DNA from: Plantago ovata
Lineage: Eukaryota > Streptophyta > Magnoliopsida > Lamiales > Plantaginaceae
DNA length: 64,000 bases
Assembly: GCA_028274465.1 (NCBI GenBank)
Contig: CM051456.1
Location: 69,860,753-69,924,752 of the forward strand
Reading direction: 5' to 3'
Of the stretch, positions 22,384 to 35,487 are shown one piece after another. The notes below the pieces were generated by a model, which worked only from the letters and a program-made list of their open reading frames with translations, made no database searches and was not told where the DNA came from. Position numbers and translations under genes: made by a program. Position 1 is the first letter of the stretch; each line of letters opens with the position of its first letter.

Positions 22384-22520
22384 TCCCCACCTCTGGAGGT
22401 GGGGGGCGAATCGCCCCACATGACCAGAGAGCTCCGCGCTCTCTGTACGTGGGGGGCGATTCGCCCCACGTATGGGGCGATTCGCCCCACACCCGGGGCG
22501 ACTCGCCCCGCGGCACCTGC
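22384..22520. repeat. GC-rich palindromic block in A-B internal region
   Basis: Repeated ggggcgattcgccccac-like inverted motifs, the same kind as in the LTR at 18985-19070, here about 250 bp after the protease region in otherwise AT-rich DNA. Confidence 0.85.
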
Positions 22521-23270
22521 AGATGTAAAAACGGGGAAATCCCTATTTTTCCTCATTTCTTCATCTTCTTCACTTTCTTACTCCAAAAAATCCAAAAAAA
22601 TGAAAATTTCTTCAATCTTTCACCAAATTATGTGTTCTTTAGCTTCAATCGAAGCCCATTACGTGCTCTTTCTTTTCATCCGAACAAATTTCTTCCTAGT
22701 TCATTCATTCTTCGGATTTGAGGTAATCTCATATGAACCCTAATTTTTAAATTTGGGGGTTTTTTGATTTATGCTTCAATTAAGCTTGTATGATGTATGA
22801 GTTGATGATTTGTGTGATTAGAAACGCTATTCACTATCAATTGCATGTTCAATTATGCTCGGATTGATGATTTAAGAAGTTTGCCTACTAGATGTCTATA
22901 TCTTAAGGTGCAATGCTTCTTTTCCTTCCATTCCATGTTTAAGGTTATGCTTGTTGATGTGATAATGATGGGCTTGATGGTAGAATGCATGATTGATGAG
23001 TTTGAGGATTTATGTTGATAGATTTTGGTACTATGGTATGAATTGAGCCGTTTGATTTAAGGCTATTTGTTGTCTAGTAGGAGCATAATGTGATATGTGC
23101 ATGTCGAAGTTATATTGATATGTTGCATGTCGGTTCTAAAGGTAGCTAGACTAGACATGGAGGTTTGAGGAGTTCGATTGTTGTAGTTATCACTCGTGTG
23201 CTCACTCTTGCATTTGAATATGCATAAATCTGTTTTGTGTCATACAAGATACGAATTGCTATTTGTAGGA

Positions 23271-24569
23271 ATCATGGCTCCACGAGACAAGAAGAAAGCT
23301 GGCTCAAGCAAGAGGGGTAAGGGGGAAGCATCAAGCTCCCAACCTTCCCACGAGCTGTTCGAGTTGTCTCTTGCCACAATCGACGTCCGACAGAGGCTCG
23401 AAGCGGAGCTAGCTCAAGGTGGGCGATCAATTATACCGGACAGAAGGATAGACATTCCAGATGGACTAGCTCACAGGGCAGGTTACAAGACGCTCTCCCG
23501 TCTGGCAAGGAAAAGGAATTGGGGTTGGTTTACTTTCAACCGATTCAAGGGGTACGATACAAGCCTCCTCCATGAGTTCTATGCTGGATACACTGATCTT
23601 GAGGAGAAGGAGGGGGTACTCGTTCGAGGCGTAATTGTACCATTGACGCCGACCTCAATTTCTGCATTCATCCATCTTGGGGAACGGGAGTTCACCGGAA
23701 GCAACCACTCTTACGTGTATTCTAGGGCCACTAGGGGGATCGGAAGTGCCATCACAGGTGTGATCTGCAACATGGAATATAGGTATCCAGATACCGGAGC
23801 ACAACCTGGACGGATCCATCAGAGTGACCTTAGCATCGAGGCTAAGGTGGTTATGAAATTCTGCATTTTCAACTTGATCCCTAGAATGAATGACACGTGG
23901 ATACAGCCGAATTATGCCGAGCTCCTCTACTGCTTGATAGGCAAGCATCAAATAGACATCGGTTAGATCATGTATGCCAAATATGAGCGCCATTGGGAGA
24001 AGAAGAAGAAGCCCTTCATTTTTCCGAGCTTCATCACAACATATTGCAAATATCACGGGGTCGAGGACATTGATGAGGGGGATTGCGAGGTCGCTGCCCT
24101 TTCCCCTTCGACTATTGATGTGCAGGTGACTAGGTATCAAATGAAGAACCCCACAGCTGCTGTTGCTGATGTTGAAGCTTCCCTCCAACGGACTGATTCA
24201 GACGATGATAATGATTATGAGGATGAGGATGCTATGGATGGCCGAGTTCCTATCCCGGATATTCCCTTTGTCCGTAGAGCACCACATGCACAGCCTCGAG
24301 TACCACATGGGTCTCAAGGTTTTGACTTCTCTGATTTTCGGGCCCACTTCGATGCTAGTGTTGCAGCCTTGACCACTACTGTCCAGGGAATGCGACATGA
24401 CCTTGATGGACACATTGCCCAGCGCAACCGCGATTGGGAGATACTTGAGGAGCATCGTCGGAATGAGAGGCAGATAATGTGGGAGCAGCAACAGCTCATC
24501 CAGCAGCAACAGGATCTCTTGTCTGACATGTGGAGAGACTATTATGGGGATCACAATCCCGATAATTAG
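23271..24569 (+). mobile_element. Extra reading frame of element A-B, plant transposon-associated domain
   Basis: From MAPRDKKKAGSSKRGKGEAS onward, the segment FNRFKGYDTSLLHEFYAGY and GVLVRGVIVPLTPTSISAFI resembles the domain often annotated as 'putative plant transposon protein' in Athila-group elements. It is followed by an acidic stretch and a Gln-rich helical tail. It lies where an additional 3' gene sits in this group. Its function is unknown, and it is broken. Confidence 0.65.
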
Positions 24570-26089
24570 TTTTTCACATGTCCGCTCTCAGCCGACCGAA
24601 GCCAAACCGTTCGGTAACATCTAGTATCACTTTTTATTTACTCATTCTCTTTTGCTAGGGGCTAGCTTAAGTTTCATGAGGGGGATGGGATGTGAACCAT
24701 GATGTTAAGTATTGTTTGGCTTTAGTATGGTATCTTGTTTTTTGTTTGCATTTGCACGTTTACTGCTTTCTTAGTTTTTAGTTGCATACACTACATTCAT
24801 CCTAGGATAGTCTTGCATGTTTTATGTGGAGTTTATTGCCAAATTTTTTGAACTTTTTTATTGGGTAGATTAACTAATTATGACATTGATCATATGCTTC
24901 ATCTCTATGAATTTGTTTGAGGTTTTTCTCGCTTGGCTTGTCACATTTATGTTTGCACTTAGTCCAACTTGGTAGTCTCGACATCACTTAGTGGTGTTTT
25001 CTCTACTGCGGTTCACGAAGGCCATTATAATAGGATGATGCATGTTAGGATCTTATGGTTGTTTTCCCGAGTAATTATGTACCTAAGAGGCAACAAGTCT
25101 TCACCTTGCTTTGAGATTGCTAAATTCCTAGGAAGGAGGTAGTGTGAGATTGTGATCCTTTGTTTGCAACCTATTCTTTGGAATTGATTTGGGGAGGGGG
25201 TTACGCTTTCATTAGACTTGTTTTTCGTTTTTTAGTGTGTGTTGTGATTTTATTTTTCCTTTTTCGTAAATTTTGTACTCCAACCTATTCTTTCGAATAG
25301 GTTTGGGGAGGTCGTTTGTGGGTCATTGTTTCTTTTTCGTTATACTACTGCTGGCTAAAAAACAAAAAATCAAAAAAAAAAGAAAAATGTTCCAGAAAAA
25401 AAGAAAAAATCTGGAAAAGAAAAAAAAAGAAAAAAAAGAAAAGAAAAAGACCCCAAAAAAGAAAAAGAAGGGTAAAAAAAAAAGAGCCAAAAAGCAGTTT
25501 ATCAAAGTGTTGTCTCATTTTTCAATTTATGTAATGTTCGTAATCGTGTTGTAATTTTTTATCTTTTGTTTGTTTGAGTGTCATTTGTTCTGACCACCCT
25601 CGTCCTTCCATTCAGGAAGTGGTGAATAGCTTAAGGCTTTGCTTGACAGATGGGTAGAATAGGGGAGTGTTATCTTTTTTAGGGAACCCTCCTTCGTTTG
25701 ATGAGAGCCAGTATTGGTTCGACCTCTTTGAGGAAAAGTCTTAACTTGGTGAACAGCAGTAAGTCCCCAGTTTCATAGGCACGGGACAACCATTCGTATT
25801 TTAACATGTTTCATTACGTCGTCACTGACTAGGTCCAGGTAGAGAATGTTACGAGAGACTATCTCGTTTGACATAAGTGCTTATGTGAACGTGTATGAGT
25901 CAATCGAGGCATTCTTCAACCTATATCCATGTTATGATTTGTATGGTTTGTGCTCATATGTTTTTTGATTGATTCAATAGATTAGTTCATTCATTTGGCA
26001 TGAGACTCCATTTTTTGTGTTGCATTGTTTTTTGCATTAGAGTCTAGCTTAGTTGCTTGAGGACAAGCAAAGGTTCGGTTTGGGGAGTT
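24570..26089 (+). mobile_element. 3' untranslated region of element A-B
   Basis: Conserved with 29030-29810, 33906-35400 (minus) and 40800-42317. It contains two copies of a cctattctttcgaatagg-type palindrome (one degraded), a purine-rich A/AG tract (25360-25490), and a final aggttcggtttggggagttt just before the 3' LTR. Confidence 0.85.
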
Positions 26090-27292
26090 TGATGAACGTG
26101 TATTTTACACTTTCATTCGAGTCTTTTTTCACCAATTTAGATGTCCTCTATGTTAATTTAGATATATTATAGTGCATTTTATTAGAATAGTGTTACGTTT
26201 CCCTTTAGTTTGTATTTTACAGGTTTTGGGTGAAAAACGAGGTTTTCCGGGCAATTATAATGAAGAGAACGAAGAATCGGTGTTCCGAAGGCATGTTTGG
26301 AGTATCTAGAAGATTCCAGATAGGACTTGAAGTCTAAGGGTTGAGTCTGAAGGCTAAAAGGTCACTAGAAGGCAAAAACTGAGTCCGAAAAGGAAAAGAA
26401 ATCCAAAAACGCGTCGAAAACGCGTCACCTGCCGACTGGACCTCCCGGGCGATTCGTCCGGGACGTGGGGCGGTTCGCCCCACACCAGGCGATTCGCCCG
26501 GTGTGTGGGGCGACTCGCCCCACACGATCCGAACCCCTATATATAGTTGCTCAGTTTTCTCCGTTTTTCATACTTTCTCAGACCTTTTTTCTCACCTTTC
26601 TCATTAGTTTTAGGGAAGAATTCTCCAGAGCCTGTTCTGGGAATTCCTAGCATAGGAGACAGTTTTTCTTATCGCTTTGGAGCTTGTGAGATCGCGATTC
26701 TTCGGAGATTGACAACCTTCGGTAACATTGTATCTTGCAATTTTTTCTATTCATATTTATTTATCTTTCAACATGTTTTCATTCAATCTTGCTATGATTT
26801 CTGTTGATTGCATGCCATCTATGAGTAGCTAAATTTATCGTTGGTGATAGTATGTGATTTCTTAGCGAAGGGTTAATAATTATGCTGATGGCGGTAAAGC
26901 GAATCAGACTTTGAGTTATTGCTTTATTTCTTTGATCTATCTAAGCCCTCTATCTTCGTAGTGTTGAATAATAACGGAACACATTGGACAATTCATTGAT
27001 CAAAGATCTCTATGCAAAACGATCGGGTACTTCATGCATGATTATTAACCTGCTATGCTTTGAATGATCATACCATCACTAACCTCCATTATCTGATAAG
27101 AAAAACCTGTGCTAATTCGTCTGTTGATTTTATAGTTTAAGTTAGATTAGATAAAACTAGTTATAGTCCTTAGAGATCGACACTCGATGTTATTTTACCG
27201 CTACACTACGGTTTTCGTTGTAGTTGTGAATTGCCTTTGGCTAAATACAAATTTATTTGATTAATTAGAATCTGACAAATTCCGGTTCATCA
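26090..27292 (+). mobile_element. LTR shared by element A-B and the next truncated element
   Basis: Near-copy of 18635-19834. It is followed directly by a tRNA-Asp primer site (tggcgccgtttccgggga), so it acts as 3' LTR of A-B and 5' LTR of the following internal region. This is a tandem arrangement produced by recombination between LTRs. Confidence 0.9.
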
Positions 27293-29684
27293 ATTTGGCG
27301 CCGTTTCCGGGGACTATACTCCTTTTTTCTGTTTAGCTTATTTATATTTTTAGCATTCAATTCCTACAGAAGAACAGGCTCTGGGGTTTGCTCTCATAAA
27401 ATTTCACTTTCTTACCCTATTTCCTTCCCCCTATCTTTTTCAGTAAATTCATCTAGTCTGATCTTGGTTACCTTGCGTGCTTGTGCTCTCGAAGTTCTTG
27501 ATTACATTGTGTTTGTTTGCACTCTTTGTGTTTTTCTTTGCAAATTTTTGTTTTTCTTTTGTGGATTCTGATCCTTGGTTTCTTGTTTCCTCGTGTGCAG
27601 AAACTAGTCATATGAAAGGATGAGTCAGCCTCCGTTGCCCCGATATGTGATGCCTCGAGGGCCTTGCATAACATTGGATGACGATTGCAGGAATTATGAC
27701 TTTGATCCTTCGTACTGCTCCATTCTCTCCACGCTTGCAATGGGTGATGATCCAAGAGGGTTCTTAGACACGTACGAGGAAGGAGTGTTGAGGATACCTC
27801 GTGAGAATGAGGAGGGGGTTATTTTATCACATGAGCAACTTTGTATGAGAGGATTTATGGGAGCCTTGGAAGGGTACGCTCGAAGATGGCTCAGAATCCC
27901 GCCAGAAAATTCGTTGCGCACTTGGGGTGAAGTAACCAGCAAGTTTCTGGAATATTGGGATAGGGACTCACCTCCCGGGTCAAGGGAATGAACGTCTCGC
28001 TCCGGGTCAAGGGAATGAACGTCTCGCTTCAGTAGTCAGCCACCAGAAATCGACATTGCCGATGAAGAGGAATGTGGAGAAGAATCCATTGATGAAGTAT
28101 CCTCAGTGCTTAGCTTGGATTCCACGTCCTTACTTGCGGATGTCGAGGTTGTTGGTCAAAAGGAAGTCTTGGAGGAGGTGATAACTGAATCATTTGCTTC
28201 ACTTGAGTCAGAAGGTGATGGCGTGAGTTGTGTTGAGGTCGAGGAGCCAATCTCTGAAGATTTTGGTGTCTCTAAATCTATTGCGGCAGATACTCTTGAT
28301 CTTGACTCCTACGTTCTGGTCCATGCACCCACCTATGAGTTCCAAAGGAGTTTTGATCCTCTTTTCTCTTTTTATTTTCCATCTGATTCCCTTAGTTATT
28401 TTTTAGATTTTGTTTCTTTTGGTTTTGTTAATTTTAGTTTTCAGGGAATCGTGGACTTGCTTGAGCAGATACGGAGAGGAGCCAAGGATGGTTCCCAAGA
28501 TGCGAGGAGTAATGGAACGGATCCACAATATTCGTTTCCATTTGATAATGGATAACATTAGTGGTAATGGTTGCATGTAGTTTAGTTTTATTGCTTTCTT
28601 GCATTGCATGCATATTTATCTTTCGTGTGTTTTTGGTGATAAAATAGGTCTCTAGATGATAATTTAGCATTTTAGGAGGGAAACCGACACCTCCAGGAGT
28701 CTGGAGGTGCCGGGCGAACCGCCCCCCACGTGGGGTGATTCGCCTGGCACGACCAGGGAACCTGGGGTTTACTGGAAGCCCCAGGCGAATCGCCTCCCAC
28801 GTGGGGCGGTTCGCCCCGGGCATCCAGTAAACCCGGAGACTCCGATTTTTTCCTATTATGCTAAATTATCGATCTTTTTACCTCGTTTATCACCCGTTTT
28901 GTTTTCTCACGAGTTTGATTGAATAATATAGGTCACAGGTACAAGTTTAGCTCTCACCTTAAATCCACTTTCGACGTTCGGGACGAGCGACGACGTTCAG
29001 GTTTGGGGGGAGGGGGTTATCGCTAGCTATCTCTATACTTGTCTTGCTTATGATGAACTCGTGAAATCTTTTGTTTGCATTTGCATTTGCAAGTTTACCG
29101 CTTTCTTAGGATTTAGTTGCATACACTACATTCATTCTAGTATAGTCTTGCATGTTTTATGTGGAGTTTATTGCCAAATGTTTTGAACTTTTTTATTGGG
29201 AAGATTAACTAGCTATGACATTAATCATATGCTTCATCTCTATGAATTTGTTTGAGGTTTTTCTCGCTTGGCTTGTCACATTTATGTTTGAACTTAGTTA
29301 AACTTGGTAGTCTCGACATCACTTAGTGGTGTTTTCTCTACTGCGGTTCACGAAGGCCTTTATAATAGGACGATGCATGTTAGGATCTTATGGTTGTTTT
29401 CCCGAGTAATTATGTACCTAAGAGGCAACAAGTCTTCACCATGCTTTTAGATTGCTAAATGCCTAGGAAGGAGGTAGTGTGATCCTTTATTTGCAACCTA
29501 TTCTCTCGAATAGGTTTGGGGAGGGGGTTACGCTATCATTAGACTTGTTTTTCAATTTTTAGTGTGTGTTGTGAGTTTATTTTCCTTTTTCATAAATTTT
29601 GTACTCCAACCTATTCTTTCGAATAGGTTTGGGGAGGTCGATTGTGTGTCATTTTAATTTCTTTTTCGTTGTGCTACTGCTGGC

Positions 29685-29715
<31 letters not shown>

Positions 29716-29810
29716 AAGAAAGAAGAGAAAAAAAAGAGAAATAGAAACATTCCAGAAAAAAAAAAAACTGGAAAAGAAAAAAAAAGAACCCTACTAGGCG
29801 CTTACCACTT
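27293..29810 (+). mobile_element. Truncated gypsy internal region after LTR B
   Basis: Contains a short gag-like frame at 27620-27991 (MSQPPLPRYVMPRGPCITLD, then WGEVTSKFLEYW), an acidic frame at 28106-28555, a GC-rich palindromic block at 28700-28815, and the conserved 3' region with two palindromes (29505 and 29611) and an A-rich tract (29687-29790). No right-hand LTR is present; Tat sequence resumes at about 29811. Incomplete and broken. Confidence 0.75.
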
Positions 29811-30892
29811 CTTTTAGTCATTCATTCGGGTCAATTTTCATCTTTTTGAGAGTACTTGTAAAGATGAGATTGGCTGAGCTCCCGGTGTCTACTCGAGATT
29901 GTTCAATCTAACGGAATTTTTGGATATGATCCTTTCACCTAGTATCTTTGGGACTTGAAAGCAAAAAATGTCGAGCGACACTACCAGAGGAACACTTGGG
30001 TCTTGAGTGTCCCCTCCTTCGGCATGTCTCAAAGGAAGTTCACTATCATCGAAAGAGATCATGTTGGTTCCTTTCGGAGCAACTTGTGCATACTTTGGGT
30101 CTCTTGCGGTGAGGTCGCTTGCGGTCCTTTCTCTTGCTTTGCGACTATCTCCTCCCGCTGGTCCTCCGACGATAGTAAGAATTCTCCCATGGATAGGCCT
30201 ATTCTCAAAGTTTGCTTCTCTTACAAAACCCCGATGTCGCTCGCCCTCCAAAGGAGGAGGTGGTGGAGGTGGCAAAGCTGAAGGCTCCCTTCGTGGTTCG
30301 GGGGCGATGTGATGAATGGATTGGTGAACCGGTTCCTCCCGACGAACGTAGTTGACCAATTGCCCTCGGCGCACTAATTTCTCAATTTCAGTCTTGAGGT
30401 TAATGCATTCATCGGTGGTATGCCCTTTGCCTTTGTGGAAGTAGCAAAACTTGTCCGGATTTCTATGCTTTCGGGACTCCGGCATAGGCTCTGGCCAATC
30501 AACATCCATGCATCTTGTTATAATAGTGCTCAAGATTTTGGATCTTGGCCTATTAAGCTCAGTGTACTTCTCGTACCTCCTTGGGGGAGATCTTCTTGGA
30601 GGAGTTATCTTGTCCCTGAATTCGTTTCTATGGTGTTGCTCCTTTTGGATGGTGTTTCTCTCATTCCTTTGGTCTTGCCTCTTTTGTTTCGGGGGATTAT
30701 TCTGAACTTGCCTTTGTTGTTCCTTTTCCTTCGGAGCGGTCGGAGGAACAGTTCTCACCGGGACGGTTCTTCGGAACTCCTCTGCTGCCAAAAAGTTCTC
30801 GCATACTTGCTCTAGGTCTTTCTCAGTTTCCACATGGGACCTTGCGAGTTCGTCCCGAAGTTTCTCGTTGGTGGTATTTCCATACAAGTATT
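29811..30892 (-). mobile_element. Tat-like element, gag C-terminal part and start of protease
   Basis: On the minus strand: TTNEKLRDELARSHVETEKD, LEQVCENFLAAEEFRR, a proline/arginine-rich linker, a retroviral-type knuckle CYFHKGKGHTTDEC, LVNYVRREEPVHQS and, at the far end, a DTGSSANLIF protease signature. It is separated from the gag N-terminal part (44174-45648) by the insertion at 30893-44173. Most of pol is missing. Confidence 0.8.
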
Positions 30893-31489
30893 TGATGAAC
30901 GTGTATTTTACACCTTCATTCGAGTCTTTTTTCACCTATTTAGCTATCCTCTATGTTAATTTAGCTATATTATAGTGCATTTTATTAGAATAGTGTCACG
31001 TTTCCCTTTAGTTTGCATTTTTAGGTTTTAGGTGAAAAACGTGATTTTTCGGGCAATTATATTGAAGAAAACGAAGATTCGGTGTTTCGTGGTCATCCGT
31101 GGTGTATCTAGAAGGTTCCGGACGAGATTTGAGTCTAGGGATCGAGTTTCAAGGCTTAAAGGTCACTAGAAGGCAAATTCGAGTTCGAAAAGGAAAAGAA
31201 GACCAAAAACGCGTTCCTCGCCGACTGGAGCTCCTGGGCGGTTCGCCCGGGACGTGGGGCGGTTTGCCCCACACCAGGCGGTTCGCCCGGTGTGTGGGGC
31301 GAATCGCCCCACACCTTCCGAACTCCTATATATAGTTGCAAGTTTCTCTACGTTTTTCATACTTTCTCAGATCTTTTTCATACTTTTCTCATTAGTTTTA
31401 GGTAGGAATTCTCCAGAGCCTGTTCTGAAAATTCTTAGCATAGGAGACTATTTTTCTTATCAATCTGGAGGATTATCTTACTTGTGAGT
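30893..31489 (+). mobile_element. Solo LTR C (gypsy), left half
   Basis: Starts tgatgaacgtgtattttaca, carries the GC-rich palindromic block (31236-31315) and breaks off at 31489. Its right half is at 43571-44173. The whole is flanked by a GTATT duplication (30888-30892 and 44174-44178) in the Tat gag gene, with no internal region of its own, so it is a solo LTR later split by another insertion. Confidence 0.9.
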
Positions 31490-32647
31490 TGATGAATGTG
31501 TATTTTACACTTTCATTCGAGTCTTTTTCCCCTATTTTAGCTATCCTCTATGATAATTTAGCTATATTTTAGTGCATTTTATTAGAATAGTGTCACGTTT
31601 CCCTTTAGATTTTATTTTACAGGTTTTGGTTGAAATTCGAGGATTTCCGGGCAATTATATTGAAGTTGACAAGGAATTGGTGTTCCAGAAGCCTATTTGG
31701 AGTATCTGAAGGTTTCCGGATAGGATTTGGAGTCTAGGGGTCGAATCTGGAGGTTAGAAGGCCAGTAGAAGACAGAAACCGAGTCCGATAAGGGGAAGAA
31801 ATCCAAAAACGCGTCGAAAACGCGGAATTCCGCGAGATATTCTCTGGGGCGAACCGCCCCAGACGTGGGGCGGTTCGCCCCACAGTATTTCGAGGCCTAT
31901 ATATAGTTGCTCAGTTTTCTCCGAAAATCATATCTTTCCAGACCTACTTTCTCACCTCTCTCTGTAGTTTTAGGTAGGAACTTCCTGGGGCCTGTCCTGG
32001 GAGTTCGTAGCTTAGGGGACACTTTTTCATAGCGGATTGGAGCTCGTAGGATCGCAATTCTTCGGAGATTGACAACCTTCGGTAACTTGTATCTTACAGT
32101 TTAATCTACTTATTTTATATATCTTTCAATGTTTTCTTCTATGATTTCTGTTGATTGCATGCCTATTATGAGTAGCTAAACTTATCGTTGGTGGTAGTAT
32201 GTGAATTCTTAGCGAAGGGAAGATAATCATGCTAATGGCTATATCGCGCATTATACTCCGTGTCATTGCTTTATTTCGTTGATCAGGCACAACCTAAATT
32301 CTCGTATGTTGTATTAATTATTATGTACAATTGGACACTTGTCGACCTGTGTGCGAGTTTATCTTCGTAGTGTTGAATAATTACGGAACACATTAAGACA
32401 ATAGTGATTGACTTGTCAGACCAGTTATCTTCGTAGTGCTTAATAATTACTACAGGACACTAGATTGATTCAAATATCTCTATGCAAGACCGAGGAATTT
32501 ATGCATGATTATCGACCCGTTATGCTTTGAAGGATCATACTATCACCAATCTCCATTATGTGTTAGAAAAACCCCTTTTGCTATCTGTTTGCTGTTTTAT
32601 ATTCTCTTGTTAAATAGATAAAGCTAGTTATAGTCCTGAGAGAACGA
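31490..32647 (+). mobile_element. Element D-G, 5' LTR, left part
   Basis: tgatgaatgtgtattttaca starts the LTR. The duplication TGAGT (31485-31489 and 43571-43575) bounds the whole element. The LTR is interrupted at 32647 by element E-F and finishes at 39084-39196. Confidence 0.92.
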
Positions 32648-33905
32648 TGATGAACGCGAGATTTGTCAGGTCCCGGTTTAGTCAAATAAATTTGTTATTT
32701 AGCCAAAGGCAATCCACAACTACAACGAAAACCGTAGTGTAGCAGTAGAATGACTCGAGTGTCGTTCTCTCATGACTATAACTAGCTTTATCTATTTAAC
32801 AAGAAAATATAAAACAGCAGACAGATAGCAATAGGGGGTTTCTAGCAGATAATGGAGATTGGTGATAGTATGGTCCTTCTTAATATAATGGGTCGATAAT
32901 CATGCATAAATTCCTCGGTCTTGCATAGAGATCTTTGAATCAATCTAGTGTCCTGTTGCAAGTATTAAGCACTACGAAGATAATTTGCTCTGACTAGTCA
33001 ATCACGATTGTCCTATTGTGTTCCATAATTATTCAACACCACGAAGATAATTGTTCTGATGGTCGATTAGTGTCCAATTGTGCATAATAATCAATACAAC
33101 ATACGAGAATTTTGGTTACAACTGATCAACGAAATAAAGCAATGACACGGAGTATAATGCGCGATATAGCCATTAGCATGATTATCTTCCCTCGCTAAGA
33201 ATTCACATACTACCACCAATGATAAGTTTAGCTACTCATAATAGGCATGCAATCAACAGAAATCATAGAAGAAAACATGTTGAAAGAATATAATAAAATA
33301 AGTAGAATAAAACTGTAAGATACAAAGTTACCGAAGGTTGTCAATCTCCGGATGATTGCGGTCCTACGAGCTCCAATCTGCTATGAAAAAGTATCCCCTA
33401 AGCTACGGAACTCCTAGGACAGGCCCCGGGAAGTTCCTAGCTAAAACTATAGAGAGAGGTGAGAAAGTAGGTCTGGAAAGATATGATTTTCGGAGAGAAA
33501 ACTGAGCACTATATATAGGCCCCGAATAAACTCTGGGGCGGTTCGCCCCCCGGCTTTTTCGCGGAATTCCGCATTTTTCGACGCGGATTTGGATTTCTTC
33601 ACCTTTTCGGACTCGGTTTCTGACTTCTAGTGGCCTTTTAACCTCCAGATTCGACCCCTAGACTCCAAATCCTATCCGGAAACCTTCAGATACTCCAAAT
33701 AGGCTTCTGGAACACCAATTCCTTGTCAACTTCAATATAATTGCCCAGAAATCTTCGAATTTCAACCACAACCTGTAAAATAAAATCTAAAGGGAAACGT
33801 GACACTATTCTAATAAAATGTACTAAAATATAGGTAAATTAACATAGAGGATAGCTAAAATAGGTGAAAAAGACTCGAATGAAAGTGTAAAATACACATT
33901 CATCA
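32648..33905 (-). mobile_element. Element E-F (gypsy, minus strand), 3' LTR
   Basis: 1258-bp LTR, very close to 37801-39078. Target duplication AACGA at 32643-32647 and 39079-39083. It is the innermost and therefore youngest element of the nest. Confidence 0.93.
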
Positions 33906-35487
33906 AACTCCCCAAACCGAAGCTTTGCTTGTCCTCAAGCAACTAAGCTAGACTCTAATACAAAAACATGCAAGACACAAAAATGGAGTTTCATGCCAGA
34001 TAAAATGAACTAATCTACTGAATCTACCAAATAACATATGAACAAAAACCATATAAATCAAAGCATGAATATAGGTTGAAGAATACCTCGATTGACTTAT
34101 ACACATCCACATAAGCACTTATGTCAAGACAAGATAGTCTCTCGTAACATTCTCTACCTGGACCTAGTCAGTGACGACGTAATGAAGCATGCTAAGATAC
34201 GAATGGTTGCCCCGTGCCTATGAAAATGAGGGCTTACTGCTGTTCCACCATGTTAAGACTTTTCCTCAAAAGAGGTCGAACCAGTACTGGTTCTCATCAA
34301 ACGAAGGAGGGTTCCCTATAAAAGATAACACTCCCCTATTCTACCCATCTCTTAAGTAAAGTCTTAAGCTATTCACCACTTCCTGAAAGGCAGGACGAGG
34401 GTGGTCTAGAACAGATGACACTTAAGACAAAAAAGATAAAAAATAAAAAATTAATACGAAAAATGGAAAAGACTCAAACTTTGCTAAATTGCTATTTGAC
34501 TTTCTTTTTGGACCCTTCTTTGCTTTTTTGGGGTCTTCTCTTTTTTCTCTTCTTTTCTTTCCAGATTCTTTTTTCTTTTTCTTTTTCTCTTTTTTTTTTT
34601 CTGGAATCTTTCTTTCTTTTTTTTTTCGATTTTTTTTTTAGCCAGCAGTAGCAAAACAAAGGGAAAAACAAAATGACTCACACGACTTCCCCAAACCTAT
34701 TCGAAAGAATAGGTTGGAGTACAAAATTACGGAAAATGAAAAATAAACTCACGACACGAAAATGAAAAACAGAAACAAGTCTAATGATGGTGCAACCCCC
34801 TTCCCAAACCTATTCGGAAGAATAGGTTGTAAACAAAGGATCACACAACCTCACACTACCTCCTTCCTAGGCATTTAGCAATCTCAAAGCATGGTGAAGA
34901 CTTGTTGCCTCTTAGGTACATAATTACTCGGGAAAACAACCGTAAGACCCTGACATGCATCATCCTATTATAAAGGCCTTCGTGAACCGCACTAGAGAAA
35001 ACACCACTAAGTGATGTCGAGACTATCAAGCTTAACTAAGTGCAATACATAAATGTGACAAGCCAAGCGAGAAAAACCTCAAACAAATTCATAGAGATGA
35101 AGCATACGATTAATGGCATAGTTAGTTGATCTACCCGATAAAAAAGTTCAAAAAATTCGGCAATAAACTCCATATAAAACATGCAAGACTATCCTAGGAA
35201 AGCAGTAAACGTGCAAATGCAAAAAATTTCACGAGTTTATCATAAGCAAGATAAGTATAGAGATAACCAGCGATAGCCTCCAAAACTCCCCAAACCTGAA
35301 CGTCGTCGCTCGTCCCGAACGTCGAAAGTGGATCTAAGGTGAGAGCTAATGCTTGTATAAGTGACCTATAATACTCAATCAAACTTGTGAGATAAAATCT
35401 AAAGCGGTAAAGAAAGCGATAAAATCTCCGGGTTGCCTCCCGGATAGCGCCATTGTTTAAAGTCTTTGACTCGACTCCTGTCCGCGC
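33906..35487 (-). mobile_element. 3' untranslated region of element E-F
   Basis: The minus-strand counterpart of 24570-26089, with the two cctattc...gaatagg palindromes near 34700 and 34805 and a purine tract (34555-34640 as T/C on the plus strand). No reverse transcriptase or integrase sequence is present. Confidence 0.85.

Noticed and set aside
25273-25554. Lys-rich open frames over the A/AG tracts (also at 29599, 34484, 41471)
   Set aside because: They translate a purine-rich low-complexity tract in element 3' untranslated regions and are not genes.
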